Shown here: one piece after another, positions 8,124 to 15,162 of the stretch | Position numbering within the stretch: the first letter of the stretch is position 1 | Layout: each line of letters starts with the position of its first letter | DNA from: JAEVZK01 sp038202925 | Lineage (GTDB): Bacteria; Armatimonadota; Fimbriimonadia; Fimbriimonadales; Fimbriimonadaceae | Assembly (NCBI GenBank): GCA_038202925.1 | Contig: JBBREM010000041.1 | Coordinates: 1-20,449 of the forward strand | Direction: 5' to 3' | DNA length: 20,449 nucleotides | Notes under the pieces: generated by a model | What the model saw: only the letters and a program-made list of their open reading frames with translations | Told to the model about the DNA's origin: nothing | Databases searched by the model: none | Made by a program: the position numbers and the translations under genes

Positions 8124-8651
8124 CTATACCGTGGGTTTCGCGTCAGGCTCGAGGGTTTGCTGGATCTGATCCGCAATCACCTCCGGATCGGTGGCCTCTT
8201 GCAAGGCGTCTGCGCGAACCGTGTCGATGGGGATGTCGAAATGGTCGACCACCTTACGCATCATAAGGAGCATCTGGCTGCTTTCCTGCTCCGCCACCAA
8301 GTTCACCTGAAGGTCCAAGTGATTGCGTTGGTCGGCAAGCCGCTGCTGCCGATTCTGGCTGATCAATAGGAAGGTCGCGAGAAAGATCGCCTCGATGGAA
8401 ACGCAGAGATTCAAATTCGAAGAGGGTGGCGGATCGAATCGAAATTCTTGTGGGCCGAAGCTGTTCCAAGCAATCCATCCACCGATCACGCCCGCATGGA
8501 CCCACAAGAAGCCGATGCTCCCGCAAAAGCTCGCTATCCGGTCGGCGATGACGTCGGTGCGGGTACGGCCACTCGTGGCCGCCTTCTCGATGCGCGAGAT
8601 CGCATCGATGTTTCGCTGGATCAGTTGCTCGAACGCTGTCGGATTTGCCAT
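8124..8651 (-). CDS. DUF1003 family membrane protein
   Basis: The 175-residue product has two predicted membrane helices (about 42-62 and 82-98). It also carries the family's conserved block ISQNRQQRLADQRNHLDLQVNL in recognisable form (LISQNRQ, then LDLQVNLVAEQE). The role of DUF1003 proteins is unknown. An N-terminal amphipathic region (1-35) and a C-terminal acidic region (about 140-175) flank the membrane part. The ATG at 8649-8651 is divergent from the peptidase gene, 100 bp away. No clear Shine-Dalgarno sequence is seen. Confidence 0.88.
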   Translation of the reverse strand: MANPTAFEQLIQRNIDAISRIEKAATSGRTRTDVIADRIASFCGSIGFLWVHAGVIGGWIAWNSFGPQEFRFDPPPSSNLNLCVSIEAIFLATFLLISQNRQQRLADQRNHLDLQVNLVAEQESSQMLLMMRKVVDHFDIPIDTVRADALQEATDPEVIADQIQQTLEPDAKPTV

Positions 8652-8735
8652 AACTACAAGACGACATAGGCGTCTGTTTGGGGCATGACCGGTTTAATGG
8701 AGCGAGAAAGTTCGCGTACCGCTTGGTGGGTGTAA

Positions 8736-8741
8736 TAGAAT
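8736..8741 (+). promoter_or_regulatory. Putative -10 box of the prolyl oligopeptidase gene
   Basis: TAGAAT lies ten bases before the ATG at 8752, with no Shine-Dalgarno sequence between them. A convincing -35 box is not seen. It fits the short-leader pattern found at several genes here. Confidence 0.4.
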
Positions 8742-8751
8742 CCGGTCAGCC

Positions 8752-10824
8752 ATGAAGCGTTTCGTTTTGCTCGTCGCCGGTCTCCTCGCCACGGCCGTCC
8801 TTGCCCAGCTCCAGCCGAAGTCGGCGCGCAAGCCCGTGACGGAAATGCTCCACGGGGTTAGCATCACCGATCCGTACCGGTGGCTCGAGGACCAGAATGC
8901 GCCGGCAACGCGGAAGTGGATCAAGGCGCAGAACAAATACAGCGACGCGCTGCTTAAGAACCAGCCAAGCCGCGGCTATCTGAAGCGGCGGCTCGGGGAA
9001 CTCCTGAAAACGACGAGTTACAGCATCCCAACCGAGCGCACGGGCCGCTTCTTCTACTCCCGACAGCGCCCTGAGGACGAGCAGGCAATCCTGTATTACC
9101 GGGATGGGCTGCATGGCAAAGACGTCGTCTTTCTCGATCCGAACAAGATGGACAAGGCGCATCGCACGACGGTGGGCTATCAGGATTTCAGCAAGGATGG
9201 CCGCTACGCGGCCTACTACATCCGCAAGGGCGGCGCCGATGAGACCGTCATCAATATTCGCGACCTCCATGCAGGCAAGGATCTTCCCGACAGCTTGCCC
9301 CTTGCTAACTACTGGAGTTTCTCTCTGAAGAAGGATTTCAGCGGCTACTACTATGCGCCGCACGTGAATCTCGTCGGCGTGCGCATTAAATATCACAAGA
9401 TGGGCGCGCAGGCCTCCCAGGATCAAGAGATCTTCGGCAAGGGCTACAACGCGGAGATCGGCCTCGGCTGCAGCGTGAGCGAAGATGGCAACTGGCTCGT
9501 GATCGTCGTTTCACAGGGCTGGGCGAAGAACGAGGTGTACGTGCAGGATTTGCGCGATGGCAGCCCGATAAAGCCGCTGATCACCGGGATGGACGCCAGC
9601 TACAGCGTGGCTGAGCAGAACGGGACGTTTTTCGCGCTTACGGACCTTAAGTCGCCCCGACGCTCGGTTCTCGCCATCGATCCGGCGAAACCCGCCCGTG
9701 AGAACTGGAACGAGATTATTCCCGCCAGTGTCGACGCGCTCGATAGCTTCGGGGACGTGGCCGGCAAGCTGTACTGCAGCTACCTGCACAACGTCAGCTC
9801 CCGAATCGTGGCTTATGACACCGCGGGGAGAAACTTGGGGGAGGTGAAGCTCCCAGGGATCGGCACTTCGACCGGCGTGACTGGGCGCTGGGAAGGTCAT
9901 GACGCCTTCTTTAGCTTCGCTTCCTTCACGACACCGGATACGATCTACCACTTGGACCCAGCGACCGGCGCGGCGGACGTATGGGCGCAGCAGAAGATCA
10001 AGGGCTTCGATCCGGCGAGGCTGACCACCAGGCAGGTGTGGTTCACGTCGAAGGACGGCGCCAAGGTGCCCATGTTCATGGTCTACAAAAAGGGTCTCAA
10101 GTTGGACGGGAAGCGCCCAACGCTCCTCTACGGCTACGGCGGGTTTAATTCCGGCGAGCTCCCGTACTTCAGCCGCAGCGCGGTCATCTTCGCAGAAAAT
10201 GGCGGGGTGTTCGTCGACGTCAATCTGCGCGGCGGCAATGAATTCGGCGAAGCGTGGCATCAGGCTGGGATGCTCGGCAAAAAGCAGAACGTCTTCGACG
10301 ACTTCATCGGGGCGGCTCAGTGGCTGATCAAGAAAAAGGTGACGAATCGGTCGAAGCTGGCCATCCGGGGCGGTTCAAACGGGGGCTTGCTCGTCGGCGC
10401 GGCGATGACGCAGCACCCGGAACTCTTCCAAGCCGTCCTATGCGAGGTCCCGCTCCTCGATATGCTCCGCTACCACAAGTTCCTCCAAGGCCCGCAGTGG
10501 GTGCCGGAGTACGGCTCGGCAGACGACGCGGCGCAGTTCAAGTGGCTATACGCCTACTCGCCGTATCAGCATGTGAAAAAGGGAGTGCAATATCCGGCGG
10601 TGCTCTTCGACAGCGGTGACGCGGATACGCGGGTGGCCCCACTGCACGCGCGAAAGATGACGGCGCTCATGCAGTGGGCGACGGCCTCGCGGCGGCCCAT
10701 CCTGCTGCATTACGAAACGCAATCCGGGCACTCCGGCGGGGAGTCGCTCAGCCAGGAGATTGAGCACGCATCGCTAAGCTATGCGTTCTTGTTCTGGCAA
10801 CTGGGAATTGTGCCCCGCCACTAA
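8752..10824 (+). CDS. Secreted prolyl oligopeptidase (S9A family)
   Basis: This is a serine peptidase that cleaves short peptides after proline. The 690-residue product begins with a signal peptide (MKRFVLLVAGLLATAVLA), so it is probably exported. An N-terminal segment with ITDPYRWLED, a beta-propeller (about 90-420) and a C-terminal alpha/beta hydrolase follow, the standard S9A layout and length. The catalytic triad is visible: Ser542 in GGSNGG, Asp625 in GDADTRV and His660 in QSGHSGG. The conserved SRSAVIFAENGGV and NLRGGNEFGEAWHQAG segments are also present. The propeller should limit substrates to small peptides. Its last 51 bp overlap the end of the convergent merC-like gene. Confidence 0.95.
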   Translation: MKRFVLLVAGLLATAVLAQLQPKSARKPVTEMLHGVSITDPYRWLEDQNAPATRKWIKAQNKYSDALLKNQPSRGYLKRRLGELLKTTSYSIPTERTGRFFYSRQRPEDEQAILYYRDGLHGKDVVFLDPNKMDKAHRTTVGYQDFSKDGRYAAYYIRKGGADETVINIRDLHAGKDLPDSLPLANYWSFSLKKDFSGYYYAPHVNLVGVRIKYHKMGAQASQDQEIFGKGYNAEIGLGCSVSEDGNWLVIVVSQGWAKNEVYVQDLRDGSPIKPLITGMDASYSVAEQNGTFFALTDLKSPRRSVLAIDPAKPARENWNEIIPASVDALDSFGDVAGKLYCSYLHNVSSRIVAYDTAGRNLGEVKLPGIGTSTGVTGRWEGHDAFFSFASFTTPDTIYHLDPATGAADVWAQQKIKGFDPARLTTRQVWFTSKDGAKVPMFMVYKKGLKLDGKRPTLLYGYGGFNSGELPYFSRSAVIFAENGGVFVDVNLRGGNEFGEAWHQAGMLGKKQNVFDDFIGAAQWLIKKKVTNRSKLAIRGGSNGGLLVGAAMTQHPELFQAVLCEVPLLDMLRYHKFLQGPQWVPEYGSADDAAQFKWLYAYSPYQHVKKGVQYPAVLFDSGDADTRVAPLHARKMTALMQWATASRRPILLHYETQSGHSGGESLSQEIEHASLSYAFLFWQLGIVPRH

Positions 10825-11247
10825 GACTTGGTGCTCGCAGCCGCACTTGCATCCATGCTGCATGCGGAGATTGACCACGTGGAAGCTGACCAAGCAAAGT
10901 CCGCCGAGCACGGAGAACAAGGTGCTGAGGCCGTGCATGGCATCGGCGGGCGCCTTGCCGTCGTGCGAGTGGGGGAAGACGAAGTGGCTGATCGCGATGC
11001 ATGTGATGCCCAGCACGAAGATGAGGGCGGGGATGTAGGAGTGGTGCTTGCGGATGCCATGGACGATCGCCCACGAACCCACGATCAGAGCCACTGAAAT
11101 GAAACCGATCTCGGCGGGGAGGCTACCGATGAAGCCGAGGCCGACGACCGAAAGAAGGCCGAGAGCGACGCCGGTGAGCAGACAATGCACTGCGCAAACC
11201 GCGCTGGCCACCGCGCCCACCTTGTCCAGGTTCATCTGCGCCTTCAT
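10774..11247 (-). CDS. MerC-domain membrane protein (possible metal-ion uptake or resistance)
   Basis: The 157-residue product (from ATG 11245-11247) resembles MerC, an inner-membrane mercuric-ion transporter. It has four hydrophobic segments, CAVHC in the first helix (in AVCAVHCLLTG), and a His/Cys-rich C-terminus (MQHGCKCGCEHQ). The early Cys-x-x-His-Cys and the later cysteines suggest metal binding. Many MerC-domain proteins lie outside mer operons and have no proven mercury role; no merA, merR or merT is present here. An in-frame GTG at 11325 would put the start inside ubiX and is rejected. ATG 11235 is a second possible start. A TATATT box lies ten bases upstream, overlapped by a metal-sensor-like inverted repeat. 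Confidence 0.82.
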   Translation of the reverse strand: MKAQMNLDKVGAVASAVCAVHCLLTGVALGLLSVVGLGFIGSLPAEIGFISVALIVGSWAIVHGIRKHHSYIPALIFVLGITCIAISHFVFPHSHDGKAPADAMHGLSTLFSVLGGLCLVSFHVVNLRMQHGCKCGCEHQVLVAGHNSQLPEQERIA

Positions 11248-11255
11248 GTATGCTT

Positions 11256-11284
11256 TCAATATACCCCATGGGGGTGTATGTTGA
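11256..11284. promoter_or_regulatory. Inverted repeat resembling a CsoR/FrmR-family operator
   Basis: The core ATACCCCATGGGGGTGTAT (11261-11279) contains the perfect 10 bp palindrome CCCCATGGGG. It is extended by TCAAT on the left and GTTGA on the right, so each arm reads TCAAyATAC(A)CCCC with one extra base in the right arm. TACCC/GGGTA G-tract palindromes with A/T flanks are typical of CsoR/RcnR/FrmR-family repressors, which sense Cu, Ni or aldehydes. The site spans the -10 box of the merC-like gene and its spacer, and touches TTGAGA (11281-11286), a candidate -35 of ubiX. No regulator gene is in the window. Confidence 0.55.
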
Positions 11285-11305
11285 GAAGAGATTTGGAATA
11301 AACGA

Positions 11306-11311
11306 TAAACT
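11306..11311 (+). promoter_or_regulatory. Putative -10 box of ubiX (leaderless)
   Basis: TAAACT lies six bases before the ubiX ATG, the spacing expected if transcription starts at the A of ATG. TTGAGA at 11281-11286 is a possible -35 with a long 19 bp spacer. The box and following bases nearly repeat those before pyrE (TAAACTGTCG). Confidence 0.5.
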
Positions 11312-11317
11312 GTCGCC

Positions 11318-11932
11318 ATGTCCACCGGACGGCTCGTCGTCGGCGTAACCGGCGCAAGCGGCGCAATCTACGCTCAGCGATTTCTTCGCGAGGCCGCACG
11401 GCACTATCGAGAAATCTTTCTGATCCTCAGCGAGCAGGCGGTTCATGTGGCGAATACGGAACTCGATATCTGCATCAGCAAGCAGAGCTTTGCAACGACG
11501 GCTTGGCTCGGAGAGGACTTTCCCCAAATCAAGCTGCTGAGCGACAAGAACTACTTCACGCCACCGGCAAGCGGCTCCTTCCGGCACGACGGCATGGTGA
11601 TCGTGCCGTGTTCCATGGGCACGGCGGGACGGATCGCCAATGGGATCTCAGACGACCTGATCACCCGCTCGGCCGACGTTTGCTTGAAAGAGAAGCGCCC
11701 CCTCATCGTCGTTCCCCGCGAGATGCCGATGAACGTGATCATGCTTCGCAATCTGACGACGCTGGCGGAAGCCGGGGCAACCGTTATCCCCGCGTGCCCC
11801 GCCTGGTATCACAAACCCGAGACGCTCGAACAGCTCGCCGATACCGTGGTCGCCCGGATACTGCAATCTCTGGGGATTGAGCAGAGTCTGATGAAGGAAT
11901 GGGCGGTTGACGACCCGCCCGCTTCCGCGTAG
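11318..11932 (+). CDS. ubiX: UbiX flavin prenyltransferase
   Basis: UbiX joins a dimethylallyl group to reduced FMN to make prenyl-FMN, the cofactor of UbiD-type decarboxylases. The 204-residue product has the flavin-binding GVTGASGAIYAQRFL (9-23), the PPASGSF segment, VPCSMGTAGRIANGISDDLITRSAD (written here only in outline), and VVPREMPMN followed by MLRNLTTLAEAGATVIP. The last two parts include the conserved R-E-P-type residues and the cofactor-binding region. The length is usual. No UbiD partner is in the window. The gene is divergent from the merC-like gene and is followed by a candidate terminator. Confidence 0.95.
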   Translation: MSTGRLVVGVTGASGAIYAQRFLREAARHYREIFLILSEQAVHVANTELDICISKQSFATTAWLGEDFPQIKLLSDKNYFTPPASGSFRHDGMVIVPCSMGTAGRIANGISDDLITRSADVCLKEKRPLIVVPREMPMNVIMLRNLTTLAEAGATVIPACPAWYHKPETLEQLADTVVARILQSLGIEQSLMKEWAVDDPPASA

Positions 11933-11953
11933 AGGGAGAAGTTAACAGTTTTC

Positions 11954-11978
11954 GGAGGGGCGGAACCCTCCATTTTTG
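11954..11978 (+). terminator. Candidate rho-independent terminator after ubiX
   Basis: GGAGGG (11954-11959), a six-base loop and CCCTCC (11966-11971) form a six-pair GC stem, followed by ATTTTT. It lies 21 bases after the ubiX stop. It also lies directly before the aldo/keto reductase Shine-Dalgarno sequence, so it could act as an attenuator for that gene. Confidence 0.6.
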
Positions 11979-11986
11979 GAGAGTAA

Positions 11987-12961
11987 ATGGAATACACGCA
12001 GCTTGGCCGTTCTGGCCTGAAGGTTAGCCGTCTGTGCCTCGGCACCATGAATTTCGGCCCTAAGACCACCGAGGCAGACAGCTTCACGCTGATGGACCGC
12101 GCCCTGGAGCACGGCATCAACTTCTGGGATACCGCCAATGTCTACGGCTGGAAGGTCGGCGAAGGCTGGACCGAGCAGATCATCGGCCGCTACTTCGCGC
12201 AGGGCGGAGGGCGGCGCGAGAAGGTGGTGATCGCGACCAAAGCATACGGGAAGATGGGCGAATGGCCGAACCAGGGCCAGTTGAGCGCCAGGCACATCAT
12301 CGAGGCGTGCAATGTGTCGCTCAAGCGCCTTCAGACCGACGTCATCGATTTGTACCAGTTCCACCACATCGACCGGAATTCGCCGTGGGAAGAGGTCTGG
12401 CAGGCCTGCGAGACTCTCGTCGGACAGGGCAAGGTCATCTATTTCGGAAGCTCCAACTTCGCCGGGTGGCATATCGCGGCGGCGCAGGAGCAGGCGCGGA
12501 GTCGCCATTTCATGGGTCTTGTCGCCGAGCAGTCGCTGTACAACCTGAACGCGCGCACGATCGAGATGGAAGTTATCCCGGCGTGCGCGAAGTACGGCCT
12601 CGGCCTGATCCCATGGTCGCCGCTTGGCGGCGGGTTGCTGGGCGGCGTGCTACGCGGACAGATCGAAGAGGGCAGCCGCCGCGCGAGCGATCAGGTGAAG
12701 GAAAATATCGAGAAACACCGCCCGAAGCTCGAACAGTGGGAAAAGCTCTGTACGGAACTGGGCGAGCGCCCCGCCGATGTGGCCCTCGCGTGGCTCCTGC
12801 ATAATCCGGTCGTCACCGCCCCGATCATCGGTCCGCGCACGAGTCAGCAGCTCGACGAATCGCTGCGCGCGCTCGAGATCAAGCTCTCGCCAGAGACGAT
12901 GCAGGCTCTCGACGAGATATTCCCCGGCTACAAGACGGCTCCCGAGCACTATGCCTGGTAG
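11987..12961 (+). CDS. Aldo/keto reductase
   Basis: This is an NADPH-dependent oxidoreductase of the aldo/keto reductase superfamily, reducing carbonyl substrates to alcohols. The 324-residue product shows the catalytic tetrad by position: Asp48 in WDTANVYG, Tyr53, Lys85 in IATKAYG and His126 in DLYQFHHID. The C-terminal cofactor segment is APIIGPRTSQQLDESLRAL. The start (LGRSGLKVSRLCLGTMNFG) is typical of the general-stress AKR11/12-like or YajO-like subgroups. The ATG has the Shine-Dalgarno sequence GGAGAG at 11978-11983, unlike its neighbours. The physiological substrate is unknown. Confidence 0.95.
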   Translation: MEYTQLGRSGLKVSRLCLGTMNFGPKTTEADSFTLMDRALEHGINFWDTANVYGWKVGEGWTEQIIGRYFAQGGGRREKVVIATKAYGKMGEWPNQGQLSARHIIEACNVSLKRLQTDVIDLYQFHHIDRNSPWEEVWQACETLVGQGKVIYFGSSNFAGWHIAAAQEQARSRHFMGLVAEQSLYNLNARTIEMEVIPACAKYGLGLIPWSPLGGGLLGGVLRGQIEEGSRRASDQVKENIEKHRPKLEQWEKLCTELGERPADVALAWLLHNPVVTAPIIGPRTSQQLDESLRALEIKLSPETMQALDEIFPGYKTAPEHYAW

Positions 12962-12974
12962 GGCTGGCTAGTCG

Positions 12975-12980
12975 TAAACT
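12975..12980 (+). promoter_or_regulatory. Putative -10 box of pyrE (leaderless)
   Basis: TAAACT lies six bases before the pyrE ATG; the next bases (GTCGAC) leave no room for a Shine-Dalgarno sequence. The pyrE start is 26 bases after the preceding stop codon, so pyrE may have its own promoter rather than rely on read-through. Confidence 0.5.
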
Positions 12981-12986
12981 GTCGAC

Positions 12987-13541
12987 ATGCCCGATCTTGG
13001 CCGGATCCTTGAAGATAGCGGCTCGATCATGCACGGGCATTTTGTTCTCACCAGCGGGCGTCACAGCGACGTTTACTTCGAGAAGTTTCGCATCCTCGAT
13101 CAGCCCGAGGTGCTCAGCGCCCTCTGCGCAGAGCTGGTTGCGAAGGTTGGAACGGACTTCGACTTCATCGCCGGCCCCACTACCGGCGGCATCATCATCG
13201 CTTTCGAGATCGCCCGGCAGATGCGGAAGCCCGCTGTGTATGTGGAGACCGAGAACGGCAGGAAGACGCTCCGCCGTGGCAAGACCATCCCGAATGGCGC
13301 TAGGGTGCTGGTCGTGGACGACGTGCTCACAACCGGAACGTCGCTGGTTGAGACGAAGCAGGCAATCGAAGAAGCGGGGGGCGTCGTCAAGGCTTTCGCG
13401 GTCTTGATTGACCGCTCGTCGGGCCTCGAGCTAGACGTAATCTCGGCTTACAAGGTGGAAGCCGAGACTTACGCGGATTGCGACGTGCCCGAATGGCTTG
13501 CCCGAATCCCGGCGGTGAAGCCGGGTACGCGCACCGTTTAG
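12987..13541 (+). CDS. pyrE: Orotate phosphoribosyltransferase
   Basis: PyrE converts orotate and PRPP to orotidine 5'-phosphate in pyrimidine synthesis. The 184-residue product has HFVLTSGRHSDVYFEKF (18-34) at the N-terminus, IAGPTTGGIIIAFEIAR (61-77), the lysines of the catalytic loop (GRKTLRRGK, 91-99) and the PRPP-binding motif RVLVVDDVLTTGTS (106-119). The length is short but normal for the PyrE form found in Thermus-like and archaeal lineages. No other pyrimidine gene is adjacent. The stop codon overlaps that of the convergent thioredoxin-like gene by three bases. Confidence 0.95.
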   Translation: MPDLGRILEDSGSIMHGHFVLTSGRHSDVYFEKFRILDQPEVLSALCAELVAKVGTDFDFIAGPTTGGIIIAFEIARQMRKPAVYVETENGRKTLRRGKTIPNGARVLVVDDVLTTGTSLVETKQAIEEAGGVVKAFAVLIDRSSGLELDVISAYKVEAETYADCDVPEWLARIPAVKPGTRTV

Positions 13542-14077
13542 GTCTTCGGCGCGTGCTCGGTGAGCCACTTCTCGATCTGCTGGCGCTGCGCTGCGGTCAT
13601 CCTCGGGGCGAAGCGGAGCAAGGTCTGAAAGTGCTGGATCTCTTCCTTGACTGCCGGGTAGCCAATGTTCGCGGGCTTATCCTTCACCATTCGGTTTGAA
13701 TCGCCCAGCTTCTTGCCATTGCCGTCGAGGATCACCGTGAACGGCAGACCGGCATTGGCACCGCCCCACTGCTTCATCAGATCCTCGCCGCCGCCGTTTT
13801 CAAGGTCTTTCTTGTCCGCGTTTTCTAAGACATCCAGATGCACGATGACGAAGTTGTCCTTCATCAGCTTGCCCATCTGCGGATCGTCAAGAAAGCCGTC
13901 CAGCTTGTGGCACCAGCCGCACCACGAGGCGTGAAACATGACGAAAACGTGCTTCTTCTCCTGCTTCGCCTGAGCTTGAGCCGAGAGCATGACGGCGCTG
14001 GCGGTCTTAGCCTCGCCCGCGGAGACTAGAGAAGCGACGGCAAGGGCCGCGCACATGAGGAGAAGTCGTGCCTTCAT
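13538..14077 (-). CDS. Secreted thioredoxin-fold protein
   Basis: The 179-residue product begins with a signal peptide (MKARLLLMCAALAVASLVSAGEA). It then has a thioredoxin fold with the active-site CGWC (53-56) in ASWCGWCHKLD, the cis-proline segment GLPFTVILDGNG and a C-terminal helical part. The WCGWCHKL type of active site is typical of DUF255/thioredoxin-7-like proteins. It is probably periplasmic or outside the membrane, acting in disulfide reduction or a related redox role. The frame continues upstream to a GTG at 14236, but ATG 14075-14077 starts a perfect signal peptide and has TACAAT six bases upstream, so it is preferred. Confidence 0.88.
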   Translation of the reverse strand: MKARLLLMCAALAVASLVSAGEAKTASAVMLSAQAQAKQEKKHVFVMFHASWCGWCHKLDGFLDDPQMGKLMKDNFVIVHLDVLENADKKDLENGGGEDLMKQWGGANAGLPFTVILDGNGKKLGDSNRMVKDKPANIGYPAVKEEIQHFQTLLRFAPRMTAAQRQQIEKWLTEHAPKT

Positions 14078-14083
14078 GCCTCT

Positions 14084-14089
14084 ATTGTA
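14084..14089 (-). promoter_or_regulatory. Putative -10 box of the thioredoxin-like gene (leaderless)
   Basis: On the minus strand TACAAT is followed by six bases (AGAGGC) and the ATG at 14077. No separate Shine-Dalgarno sequence with normal spacing is present, although AGAGG could pair weakly. Confidence 0.45.
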
Positions 14090-14152
14090 TGCCGAATCAG
14101 CCGTCGGCGAACGCGCGAGCTCAGTAACCGACGGCGCACCAGGCTCCGAGCT

Positions 14153-14212
14153 GAATCCGACATCAAGCAGAACGCCTACCGGCTTGAAGCCGAAGGAGTC
14201 GTGCAGCTTCAG
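14153..14212 (-). pseudogene. Remnant of a GNAT acetyltransferase C-terminus
   Basis: One minus frame encodes LKLHDSFGFKPVGVLLDVGF. This closely matches the C-terminal acetyl-CoA-binding segment of phosphinothricin-type GNAT acetyltransferases, which reads (R)LHESLGFrpVGvfreVGFkfGrw. The upstream two-thirds of such a gene is absent, and the remnant runs without a stop into the leader of the thioredoxin-like gene. The match covers only about 20 residues, so it is suggestive rather than proven. Confidence 0.5.
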
Positions 14213-14246
14213 TTGTAGCCGCCTTGACCTGCACATTCGCAGGACG

Positions 14247-14555
14247 CTAGTTGCGCAACCGGCGACGCGCGATCTCGCGCAGTTCTTCCGCCCATTCGGG
14301 CCGGACCGCCGTGGCGAGCATCCGTCCCACGATCGCTCCAGCGGTGCTGAGTGCAGTAACGGCGGCGATGCTGTACGGCTCCTGGCGGGTATTCGGAAGC
14401 ACCTTTGTAACCAGCAAGTAGATCGCCATCGCGACCCAAGTCACGACGGCGATGCCGATGATGCGTTTTTCCGCATCGAATTCCATGATGCAATAGAGGC
14501 CGTAATACAGCATCCCTAGCATGACGGCCACAGAAACAAGAATCAAAACTCCCAT
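14247..14555 (-). CDS. Small membrane protein, unknown function
   Basis: The 102-residue product has two or three hydrophobic segments (about 2-24, 32-50 and 62-82) and a basic C-terminal tail (REIARRRLRN). The ATG at 14553-14555 has the Shine-Dalgarno sequence GGGAG six bases upstream, which supports it as a real gene. I do not recognise a family. It lies downstream of another small membrane protein on the same strand, 64 bp away, and the two may be co-transcribed. Confidence 0.7.
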   Translation of the reverse strand: MGVLILVSVAVMLGMLYYGLYCIMEFDAEKRIIGIAVVTWVAMAIYLLVTKVLPNTRQEPYSIAAVTALSTAGAIVGRMLATAVRPEWAEELREIARRRLRN

Positions 14556-14619
14556 TGCGCTCTCCCAAAATTCAACGAGCTAACGGTTGTATGGCTTTCG
14601 GGGACGGAGCGCGGTTCCG

Positions 14620-14952
14620 TCAGTCGGCCAGGTCGGTGCCGAGGGTGGCGTCGTCGTGATGAACTTTGCTTCGCGGGCCCAGCACGACGTCCCAAATTCG
14701 GCCAAGCGAGAATCCGAAGATGCTTAGGGCGATGGCCGACCATGCAACGCCGTCGCTCGCGCGCTGGCCCGCCGCGGAGGCGTTCCAGAGCATGATGGCG
14801 GCGATGAGGCAGGCCACGAGCGTGGTGCCCGCGACGAGCGTGGTGCGCTCGATGTTTACCGCCCGCACGAACAAGACGCCAAGGCCGATTACCGCCATCG
14901 CTCCGACGACGACGCAGGCGAGGATGAAATATGTTGAACCGCCAGCTAACAT
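14620..14952 (-). CDS. Small three-helix membrane protein, unknown function
   Basis: From ATG 14950-14952 the product has 110 residues. Three hydrophobic helices (about 7-29, 37-55 and 68-88) are followed by a polar tail (GPRSKVHHDDATLGTD). The open frame extends upstream to 15078, but that part translates repetitive palindromic DNA and is unlikely to be coding. No clear Shine-Dalgarno sequence is present. No family is recognised. Confidence 0.6.
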   Translation of the reverse strand: MLAGGSTYFILACVVVGAMAVIGLGVLFVRAVNIERTTLVAGTTLVACLIAAIMLWNASAAGQRASDGVAWSAIALSIFGFSLGRIWDVVLGPRSKVHHDDATLGTDLAD

Positions 14953-15014
14953 GCTTGTTAGGTCGCGGAAGAGTGTTTGTGGTTCCAACAGGACCGGGGT
15001 GCGGAGTTGTCGTT

Positions 15015-15148
15015 GCGGACAGCCTGCCGCGAAGGTAGCCCGCAGGGCTGTAGTCGTCCCGCTCTTCGGGACGAACACCCCGGCTAAAGACCGGCGGACT
15101 ACAACGGGATACGCCGGCTAAAGACCGGCGCTACAGGCGCTTCGCGCC
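15015..15148. repeat. Cluster of REP-like palindromes with GTAG tetranucleotides
   Basis: Five adjacent hairpins lie between the small membrane protein and the cystathionine gene. They are GCGG/CCGC (15015-15030), AGCCC-GCA-GGGCT (15037-15049), a branched structure (15049-15103), CGCCGG-CTAAAGA-CCGGCG (15112-15130) and GGCGC-TTC-GCGCC (15136-15148). In the branched one, TGTAGTC pairs with GACTACA around two hairpins (GTCCCG/CGGGAC and CCGG/CCGG). Two units share the loop CTAAAGA, and read on the minus strand each begins with TGTAG, as REP elements do. The cluster may also end cystathionine-gene transcripts. No RAYT transposase gene is in the window. Confidence 0.75.
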
Positions 15149-15162
15149 TCCCTCTGGGGTTC

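Noticed and set aside
9511..10260. 249-codon minus-strand open frame
   Set aside because: It is antisense to the prolyl oligopeptidase, which has a full catalytic triad and signal peptide.
11248..11325. Upstream extension of the MerC-like gene to GTG 11325
   Set aside because: It would start inside ubiX and run through the ubiX and merC promoters and the inverted repeat.
14953..15078. Upstream extension of the small three-helix membrane protein
   Set aside because: The added residues translate palindromic repeat DNA, and ATG 14952 sits directly before the first membrane helix.
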